Source: Nematostella vectensis (lineage: Eukaryota; Cnidaria; Anthozoa; Actiniaria; Edwardsiidae). From it: a stretch of 64,000 nucleotides of DNA. The stretch is taken from contig NC_064048.1 of the NCBI RefSeq assembly GCF_932526225.1, positions 921,340 to 985,339 of the forward strand, in the 5' to 3' direction. Shown here piece by piece: positions 55,901-64,000 of the stretch. The first letter of the stretch is position 1. The number at the start of each line of letters is the position of its first letter. The notes beneath the pieces are model-generated. The model made no database searches. It worked only from the letters and a program-made list of their open reading frames with translations, and was not told the DNA's origin. The position numbers and the translations under genes were made by a program.

Positions 55901-58900
55901 AAAATGGGGAATACAGAAACATAGTGGATTTCAAATTTAAATGCATATTTTCAATCCCTATAGTAGTCTTCTTTTCGTGCTGTCTTTTAAGGCTGTCCAC
56001 CTACAGCATTAGCTGAAATACAAACAAAACTATGTTTCCATGGCAACGGTTCTCACGGTCACGTGACGCTGGACACGATAAAAAGACAGCATGATGTGGG
56101 GAATTTCATGGCGATTATGAATATACCATTTAAGGCTTTATCTATTATCGTTGTGTAATCCCCATTTTTGCTTGAATGCAAAAATTGTAAATTGAGTCTT
56201 CGGTGGCCATGGTAACATACAATAAAATAGTCTTCGGACTGACATCAATGTTGTAGCTGCCAAGTTTGGTGATCATAGCTGTTTCTGTTTGGGAGATATT
56301 AGCAAAAACAGATTTTGTCCGCGTATAAGCCCCACCAAGTCTCAAGTCAGTCCTTAATACACCTGAGTACCTCTTTGGCTGTCTCCACTAGCAGTTTCTA
56401 TACCACACCTCTTTGGCTGTCTCCACTAGCAGTTTCTATACCACACCTCTTTGGCTGTCTCCACTAACAGTTTCTATACCACACCTCTTTGGCTGTCTCC
56501 ACTAGCAGTTTCTATACCACACCTCTTTGGCTGTCTCCACTAGCAGTTTCTATACCATACCTCTTTGGCTGTCTCCACTAGCAGTTTCTATACCGTACCT
56601 CTTTGGCTGTCTCCACTAGCAGTTTCTATACCACACCTCTTTGGCTGTCTCCACTAACAGTTTCTATACCACACCTCTTTGGCTGTCTCCACTAGCAGTT
56701 TCTGTACCATACCTCTTTGGCTGTCTCCACTAGCAGTTTCTATACCACACCTCTTTGGCTGTCTCCACTAGCAGTTTCTGTACCATACCTCTTTGGCTGT
56801 CTCCACTAACAGTTTCTATACCACACCTCTTTGGCTGTCTCCACTAACAGTTTCTATACCACACCTCTTTGGCTGTCTCCACTAGCAGTTTCTATACCAT
56901 ACCTCTTTGGCTGTCTCCACTAACAGTTTCTATACCACACCTCTTTGGCTGTCTCCACTAACAGTTTCTATACCACACCTCTTTGGCTGTCTCCACTAGC
57001 AGTTTCTATACCACACCTCTTTGGCTGTCTCCACTAACAGTTTCTATACCACACCTCTTTGGCTGTCTCCACTAACAGTTTCTATACCACACCTCTTTGG
57101 CTGTCTCCACTAACAGTTTCTATACCATACCTCTTTGGCTGTCTCCACTAACAGTTTTTCAATCAAAGCACTTCCATCCATGTTCAACGTAAAGTTCCCA
57201 CCGACACCAACATCAATGTTTAAATACGTTACTGCACGACTTCCAAGCACCTGCGCATGCTCCTCGACCCACTCCGTAGAACCGCTGACAAATTGTTCCT
57301 CGGCATCCCAGCTGCAAAGGATTATGGTCCTTCGTGGTCGCCAACCTTTCTTTAGGAGATTTCCTAAACCACGTGACAGTTCCATTAGAATGGCGGTTCC
57401 GCTGGATGGATCGCTGGCGCCGAATACCCAAGCATCCCGGTGGTTTCCGAGGATGACGTAGCGATCGGGCTCCTCTCGGCCAGCTATCGTGCCTATGACG
57501 TTGTAGATTGACTTTGTGACACTTTTTGCTGTTACTGTCATTTGAACTTTGCTACTGGCGTCGCGAAAGCCTGGGCCGAGTCTGTAAGTCACCGGAAGTT
57601 TGCCTTGCCAGTCTTTAGGGGCTTTGGGGCCTGGGGCAGAATGTTAACAGTCATCTTCGTTTACAGACCTCTCGTTTACATTCTACTAAATCAAGCTCAC
57701 AAACACTGATAGGGTCTTTTAAAGTATGCTACAGAAGAAGTACTGTAACTTCTATGAATTTTTCTATATACTTGTGATTTGTCATGTTTATTGAACAGAT
57801 TGATTGACATGTTGAATCAAATTTCTAAAGACTTTCGCTTTATGTAAGAACCTTCATATTTGCAAGGTTGGTAGCATTGTAGCATCGACCGCAACTTGCG
57901 TTAACCAAAGCATGACTCGTTAACGTCTACTTTTTCTCCCCGAGAATCTTTTATCGACCAGAAAAGCTCTGAATGTCAACCGAGAATATACCCTGCTAAC
58001 AGAGCATTTTCCGTAGTGTTTCTCGTTTGTGCCTGTTTTCGCGGTTTTGGCTACTCGCGTTGTTTTGGTCGTACAAATGAACAACGGGAAAACACCGAAT
58101 TGCGAATCGCAAAGAAAGAGAAAATAACGTTTTGCTAGCAGGGTACCGAAAAGACTCCGAATGTCAACCGAAAAAGCCCCGATTGCAACAAAAACATTCC
58201 GACTGACAACTAAAAAGACTCCGAATGTCAACCGAAAAAGCCCGGAATATCAACCGGGAAAAGTCCGAATGTGACCATATATCACCAACCTTTCATGCGT
58301 TTTAAGATCTGCAGCGCATCTTTGTAAGACAAACCATATGCGGGAATCTTAGGTTTCTTTAGCTTGGTCAGCGGTATCCTGTAAATGCCATCCACAGACG
58401 GGTACCCTGGTGTTCTTGCATCACCTGGCCCAGACCCCATGCCTGCTGCACCGCGCTGGACACCAGTCTCTGGCAGCCACCATGAGTCGGGAAAAGTCTG
58501 GTTCGAGCCTTCCGGTGCAAACTCCTCGGGGTCGGTGTAGACGAGTGCGCCAATCGCTCCGTTATCTGAGGCGGCTTTTATCTGAAGAAGTAACAAGTTT
58601 AATGTGCAGTGCAGGCGGTACACCAGCTTGCTGTCCTCGGTATTGATAGACACAGCGTGTGGCAGTGAGGTACCTCGCCAGGAAGGATAAAAACACAGAA
58701 TTTTTGCACGTGTGACATCACTTTTGCACCTTGTATATCTCTTTTCTCAAAGTCGCAAGAAAAATAGGCCTCACTTCTATTTTCCGCAAAAAAATCTTCT
58801 GTCGCAGCGAAAACCTTTGGTGTAAGATGGCTAGCCTGCGTGCAGCCGGAAATAGATCCGGCTGCACGCAGGCTAGATATGGTGCATGCAGCTTGTAATA

Positions 58901-61683
58901 ATCTTACAGCGCACACGTTACAGACTTCACCAAACAGACAGTGCGCACTGTACAGACTTCACCAAACAGACAGCGCGCATTGTACAGACTTCACCAAACA
59001 GACAGCGCGCATTGTACAGACTTCACCAAACAGACAGTGCGCACTGTACAGACTTCACCAAACAGACAGCGCGCATTGTACAGACTTCACCAAACAGACA
59101 GTGCGCACTGTACAGACTTCACCAAACAGACAGTGCGCACTGTACAGACTTCACCATACAGACAGTGCGCACAGTACAGACTTCACCAGACAGACAGTGC
59201 ACACTGTACAGACTTCACCAGACAGACAGCGCACACTGTACAGACTTCACCAGACAGACAGCGCACACTGTACAGACTTCACCAAACAGACAGTGCGCAC
59301 TGTACAGACTTCACCATACAGACAGTGCGCACAGTACAGACTTCACCAGACAGACAGTGCACACTGTACAGACTTCACCAGACAGCGCGCACTGTACAGA
59401 CCTCACCAGACAGATAGCGTACACTGTACAGACTTCACCAAACAGACAGTGCGCACTGTACAGACTTCACCATACAGACAGTGCGCACAGTACAGACTTC
59501 ACCAGACAGACAGCGCACACTGTACAGACTTCACCAGACAGACAGCGCACACTGTACAGACTTCACCAGACAGACAGCGCACACTGTACAGACTTCACCA
59601 TACAGACAGTGCGCACAGTACAGACTTCACCAGACAGACAGTGCACACTGTACAGACTTCACCAGACAGCGCGCACTGTACAGACCTCACCAGACAGATA
59701 GCGTACACTGTACAGACTTCACCAGACAGTGCGCACTGTACAGACCTCACCATACAGACAGTGCGCATAGTACAGACTTCACCAGACAGACAGCGCACAC
59801 TGTACAGACTTCACCAGACAGACAGCGCACACTGTACAGACTTCACCAAACAGACGGTGCACACTGTACAGACCCCTTTAGACAGAAAGACCTTGACAGA
59901 CAGTATGCACAAGAATGAGTATATCGTAAAGAACACTTCACTACCCCCGCCGACTACTGTTGAGACTGAGCGTGAAAGAGAATGTCCATATTACACATTT
60001 TACAAAAATCGTATCCAGCATACCTTGTTCCCTCGGTAACCTTTCCCCATCCTAATGAGAACAATGTGACCTTTAGCGGATACCCCAAACTTGGACAGCC
60101 TTTCGAAGTCCGAGTCCATGCCATGATTGACATATACGACATCACCTGACACAGTACCCGTGAGGGGGTTAGAGAGAAAAGAAGGCATCATGTCCGGCCC
60201 AGCCTGACGCTCATCAGCAGTCAATGGCTGCAAAATAATTGTTAAATAATGTTCGTCAGTAGTAACTTCAGTAAAAATCGTTGTAGTAAGCGCTTGTTTC
60301 AGCCTTCTTGCGTTTATTATTCTTTTTCTGATTGGTTTGGTTTGGTTGAGAAAAAACAGCCTGTTAAAAATTCGGCTGATGTTTGGTTCTTAATTAGTGT
60401 GTTTTAATTTAATATACAAATCAAACCTTCTCTTCATGTTGGAAACCAATCTTGATCTTCCCCTTCCCATCAATCACAGCGGCCGTGCTGAGGTTTTTCT
60501 CGTCCGGCAGACTGAGCAACATATCATACTTCGGCATCTCGACCTTGTCGAAACCGTACTCGCGCCACCTTCGTGCGATCTCCGTCGCAAGCTCGTTGTT
60601 TCGTCGGGAGCCTGCGACGTGGGGCTTCTTACTTAGATACCTGGCAAAGAACGTTTTGAAAGTTATGCTTATTTCAATATCAAAGAAGACGGGCATAGGG
60701 GCATAAACAACGCACTTTGTACTACCTGACGCACAAAATAAAGCTGGACGCACTTTAAATAACAAACCAGAATATCTAGGCTACAGTAGCTAAGATATAA
60801 CACCCTTATAGACAACCGAGAGAAGCGCTCTTGGCCGAGACCGCGTGAGATTCTTCAAAACCAGGCCCGTACCCAGGGTTTTTCTTTGGGGGTGGGGGGG
60901 GGGGGGGGGGTGCGAAATCCGAAAAGGTAGACCTAATTTTTCCGGGGGGGGGATGGAGGGAATAAGTTCTTTGATAAAAATCTGACCATCCTCGGAAGAA
61001 CAAAAAGGCATTTTATGCCTTTGCAGTATCTCCACGGGACGTTTATTGTCGGATTTGGCTACGTACCAAAGTGATCTAGCTTATGCTATATAGTTGTGTC
61101 TACAAATAGCACGTCCATTGGGAACCGAAAGTGGACCTTCGGCCGTTATGTGTGTGTGTACCTCCTGGGTACGGGCCTGCAAAGCTAGGTAAAAAATGAT
61201 CAAAAGATAGGGTACCCGCTCAAAAACTCACAGCGATACACTTTCAGACGAGCATGCCGTCACTGCATGTGGGATAGTATAAGGTGACGCAGTTAATAGA
61301 GACATAACATAGTGACAGCTGAACACAATAGAAGACTATTAAGCGACTTCACCCGGGAACGACAAAAAAGGAATCTACACTCAGGCCATAGAAGATCAAA
61401 ATGTGATATGTAAGAACCACGCTAAATGGAGCGTTGAACCAAACAAGGGGACTATGATAAACAACAGTGAAGTGTGACTCTTGTAAAATTACGTATAAAC
61501 CAGCCAACAGAGATTCAAAGGCCTTGTCAACCAGCCACAATATCTGTGCACGAACCTTAAATTTTCTTCCATGTTTCGCGCCATCAAAAACTCCTCCAAT
61601 TCTTTCATGTAGTCCTTTTTTTTGGAATATCCCTGCTGGAATAACGCGAACACCAGACATACACGGAGTAACATCCATGCCAT
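52912..61683 (-). CDS. M28 metallopeptidase, NAALADase / glutamate carboxypeptidase II family
   Basis: Six minus-strand exons fit in phase: 61556-61683, 60427-60640, 60024-60227, 58290-58581, 57131-57630 and 52912-53697, giving 707 residues (human GCPII is 750). The N-terminus WMLLRVCLVFALFQQGYS looks like a cleavable signal peptide rather than the usual type II anchor. The protease-associated region has GDVVYVNHG and KGYRGNK. The catalytic domain has the five zinc ligands by alignment: H343 and D353 (NHRDAWVFGASDP), E391 (WDAEE), D419 (LNIDVG) and H519 (PLYHS), with E390 as general base. A C-terminal helical dimerisation-like domain contains NDQMMGIERAFID. The GCPII arginine patch (SGRARY) reads GGDWAY here, as in NAALADL1-type enzymes, so specificity for NAAG-like acidic substrates is doubtful. 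Intron 5 holds a two-part array copying the exon 5 end. Confidence 0.92.
53756..55697. repeat. 38-bp array of exon-end copies, part 1, peptidase intron 5
   Basis: On the minus strand the unit is GTAAAATACAG followed by 27 nt encoding KLLVETAKE, about 51 copies. The 27 nt copy the end of exon 5 (57131-57157) and the 11 nt match a donor plus AG. Copies near the left end carry more changes (AAAAAATTC, TACACAAAC). Confidence 0.95.
55698..56367. mobile_element. 670-bp fold-back MITE inserted in the exon-end array
   Basis: The termini are inverted: CTCAGGTATTTTAAGGCCTG on the left; the right end's complement reads CTCAGGTGTATTAAGGACTG. A GGCTTATACG block is repeated inside both ends. A TA dinucleotide flanks each side (55696-55697 and 56368-56369); removing the element and one TA rebuilds an intact array unit. 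The interior also forms an imperfect long inverted repeat. No transposase is present. The TA duplication points to a Tc1/mariner-like or similar source. Confidence 0.88.
56370..57130. repeat. 38-bp array of exon-end copies, part 2, joined to the exon 5 donor
   Basis: On the minus strand the unit is GTGTGGTATAG followed by 27 nt encoding KLLVETAKE (AAACTGCTAGTGGAGACAGC then CAAAGAG), about 20 copies. The array is continuous with the real exon 5 end and donor GAG|GTATGG at 57131/57130. Confidence 0.95.
58915..59878. repeat. 33-bp minisatellite in peptidase intron 3
   Basis: Unit CAGACTTCACCAAACAGACA followed by GTGCGCACTGTA, about 30 copies, with short forms lacking CAGA. A long plus-strand frame of YRLHQTDSAHC type reflects the repeat only. 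It lies between exons 3 (60024-60227) and 4 (58290-58581). Confidence 0.93.
60862..61179. mobile_element. 318-bp MITE in peptidase intron 1
   Basis: The 16-bp terminal inverted repeats CAGGCCCGTACCCAGG and CCTGGGTACGGGCCTG are exact. The interior matches the copy at 37885-38269, including poly-G runs near the left end. No coding capacity. Target duplications are unclear. Confidence 0.82.
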
Positions 61684-62443
61684 ATCTCCCCGTTTTTCTT
61701 GAGTCTATATAGAGCTACTCTCTTTCAAATTCCGCCGAGGCTTTGTTCTGTATTCTAGCGGTCTATAGGCTACCCGTTAGGTCATTTCATGGGTCAAGGA
61801 TTTTCCTCTAGCTTAGCAGGTGGGTTATACATGTTTTTAGCGGCTTTTGCTACATCACCTTTGAGCAAGAGTGCTTGAATCGGCGAAGGAATGTTTTTTC
61901 CTGTAACAATTGCGAAATTTCGCACATACCACATAGAGAATGCATTCTGTAAACCTCTAAGGGGTACTTTAGAGAGTCCCGGACGTTGCGAGAGGGTTAA
62001 CGTCAGACATTCTGTGTGAATACTCTTTTTTTTATAAGAACGTCTAATTTTCAGTTGAGGCTGTGCCGTTTTTATTTTTGTGACATTTTAAGGCTGAATA
62101 TTTTCTTAACGATGTTCTTAAATTTTATTGTATATAAAGAATATAATACCCAATAAATTATTAGGAGAATTAAACTAATGATCAATAGCAATAATAAGGT
62201 TGTTACTATGAGCACAATTTGATTCTGCATTTTAGGATCAGGACTAAAAAAAATATTTGTTTCTGCTATCTCAGCCTCGGCATGTCCTTAAAATTTGGTG
62301 AAATCTCAGGCTGGACGTTCTTATGAAAAAAAGAGTGTATTCCATTGTTTAGCTAACCCAAACAACATCTTAAATCAACTCATTTTTTCAGTCATCTCCC
62401 CTTTACCGCCATGCAAATATTATATCTTTTCCAGCCACCACAA
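61684..62443. other. 5' flank of the peptidase gene
   Basis: Upstream of the minus-strand peptidase start, so it should contain its promoter. AT-rich; no exon, repeat array or inverted-repeat element recognised. Confidence 0.35.
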
Positions 62444-62527
62444 AGAAAGAATTGTTGTCGGACATAACTTGTACTTAGTGGATTTTCAAGAGGAACCTAT
62501 AGAACTTAAAGATTTTCAAACGAAATA
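62444..62527 (+). CDS. possible terminal exon, unrecognised protein
   Basis: A good acceptor (ATCTTTTCCAG) precedes a short frame reading HHKERIVVGHNLYLVDFQ and ending at TAA (62525-62527). No domain is recognised and no matching upstream exon was found on the plus strand, so it may be chance. Confidence 0.18.
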
Positions 62528-62639
62528 ATCTGCTATTCGAATGTCCGTGTTTACTTTTATTATTGTTGGTTTTGCGCTGTTATAGAAATCAGCTGTAGAA
62601 TACAAACAAAGGACCGCTTTTACGGTAACTTGAACGGTA

Positions 62640-63095
62640 ACTTGAACCCTTGGTAACTCAAGACCTTGATAACTCAAACCCTCGGTAACCCAAACCCTTG
62701 GTAACTCAAGACCTTGATAACTCAAACCCTCGGTAACCCAAACCCTTGGTAACTCAAGACCTTGATAACTCAAACCCTCGGTAACCCAAACCCTTGGTAA
62801 CTAAAGACCTTGATAACTCAAACCCTTGGTAACCCAAACCATCGATAACTCAAACCCTCGGTAACTCAAGACCTTGGTGACTCAAACCCTCAGTAACCCA
62901 AAGCCTCGGTAACTCAAACCCTTGGTTACCCAAACCCTTGGTAACTCAAACCCTCGGCAACCCAAACCCTTGGCAACTCAAACCCTTGGTAACTTAAACC
63001 CTTGGTAACCCAAACCTTCGGTAACCTAAACCCTCGGTAACTTAAACCCTGGGTAACTCAAAGCATTGGTAACCCAAACCCTCTGTAACTCAAAC
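62640..63095. repeat. 15-16 bp minisatellite (GGTAACTCAAACCCTT type)
   Basis: About 29 short units alternating CTCGGTAACCCAAACC, CTTGGTAACTCAA and GACCTTGATAACTCAA, with 47-bp higher-order periodicity near the left end. It ends about 20 bp before the candidate acceptor at 63115. Confidence 0.9.
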
Positions 63096-63115
63096 TCTCA
63101 CTTTTCTGCATCCAG

Positions 63116-63255
63116 GCTAACTGATAAAGACAAGGACAATTTAAACAAGTTTTATTCACAGCTACAATTTACACTCTTTTGTCTTCAAGTTAATGATGTC
63201 CTTCAGCCTCATCCTTTAAAACATGGTGATGACCCTGGAATACAACACAAATACT
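63116..63255 (+). CDS. candidate internal exon of an unrecognised gene running off the right edge
   Basis: The acceptor TTTTCTGCATCCAG (63102-63115) and a GTAACT donor at 63256 bound a 140-nt open stretch reading RLTDKDKDNLNKFYSQLQF, then CLQVNDVLQPHPLKHG. Composition is protein-like and unlike the flanking repeats. I do not recognise the family. It lies between two minisatellites, each within about 20 bp of its boundaries, as seen at other exons here. Confidence 0.35.
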
Positions 63256-63798
63256 GTAACTCAATACAAACAAATCCCTCAATACAAAAGAAATAACTCA
63301 ATCCAAACAAATCCATCAATAAAAACACTTCTAACTCAGTCCAAACAAATCCCTCAATACAACACAAATAACTCAATCCAAACAAATCCATCAATACAAC
63401 AAAAATAACTCAATCCAAACAAATCCCTCAATACAAAACAAATAACTCAATCCAAACAAATCCATCAATACAACACAAATAACTCAATCCAAACAAATCC
63501 CTCAATACAACACTTGTAACTCAATCCAAACAAATCCATCAATACAACACAAATAACTCAATCCAAACAAATCCATCAATACAACACAAATAACTCAATC
63601 CAAACAAATCCCTCAATACAAGACTTGTAACTCAATCCAAACAAATCCATCAATACAACACAAATAACTCAATCCAAACAAATCCATCAATACAACACTT
63701 GTAACTCAATCCAAACAAATCCATCAATACAACACTTGTAACTCAATCCAAACAAATCCCTCAATACAACACAAATAACTCAATCCAAACAAATCCAA
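63256..63798. repeat. about 37-bp minisatellite
   Basis: Unit TAACTCAATCCAAACAAATC followed by CATCAATACAACACAAA, about 15 copies; several have CACTTGTAACTCAA, which resembles the candidate donor at 63255/63256. Confidence 0.9.
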
Positions 63799-64000
63799 TG
63801 GATTTCCTGACATTCTCAGTTTTAACTTTGATTTTCTAAATTATTGACCGTCGTTTAGATCAATTTGTTAATGGTAGTGCTAATTGATGTTATTCTTATT
63901 TTCATCCACAAAATTGTCTGGTTTTGGACATGCACTCATTTTTTTTTTTCATTGACAATAGATTAGAGATTTCTGTTAACACTTTTTAAAAAAAAAACAC
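63799..64000. other. right edge of window, nothing recognised
   Basis: AT-rich sequence with poly-T and poly-A runs. No exon or repeat unit recognised. Confidence 0.3.

Noticed and set aside
58840-60039. 399-codon frame of YRLHQTDSAHC repeats
   Set aside because: Derived from the 33-bp array in a peptidase intron, on the opposite strand to the gene.

Overview
The window is animal nuclear DNA. Seven multi-exon protein genes with GT-AG introns can be assembled by joining exons whose splice phases agree. Their products (a rhodopsin-class GPCR, PRELID2, FKBPL, a DKK3-like protein, AKIP1, a C11orf16-like protein and an M28 NAALADase-family peptidase) are typical of a metazoan gene set. Vertebrate-like genes combined with non-LTR fragments, many small inverted-repeat elements and very many minisatellites suggest an anthozoan cnidarian, perhaps a sea anemone such as Nematostella. 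That assignment is inference, not proven here.

Layout: 1-2.6 kb has no recognised gene. GPCR, + strand, 2593-4737. 5-8 kb is intergenic with a dead LINE fragment, a 73-bp array and a (GGTGAT)n tract. PRELID2, - strand, 8011-19017, is only 192 codons but spans 11 kb because two introns are filled by satellite DNA, one of them with a LINE inserted. FKBPL, + strand, 19154-24982, starts 136 bp from PRELID2 in a divergent pair; a 21-bp array follows its stop codon. DKK3-like, - strand, 27581-34440, has two introns made almost entirely of minisatellite. AKIP1, - strand, 36173-39073, and the C11orf16-like gene, + strand, 39758-51878, form a second divergent pair; as far as I recall these two genes are also neighbours in human. 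The NAALADase-like peptidase, - strand, 52912-61683, appears complete from signal peptide to stop. Arrays and one possible exon of an unrecognised gene end the window.

The genes do not form an obvious pathway. The strongest unexplained structure is how tandem arrays sit relative to splice sites. About a third of the window is tandem repeat, and several arrays start at or within about 20 bp of an exon boundary. In the peptidase gene the array unit is a 27-nt copy of the exon end plus 11 nt of donor and intron; in the DKK3-like gene the unit carries the donor of exon 4. These make long runs of decoy splice sites. Family assignments rest on recognised motifs and remembered family sequences; no database search was run.
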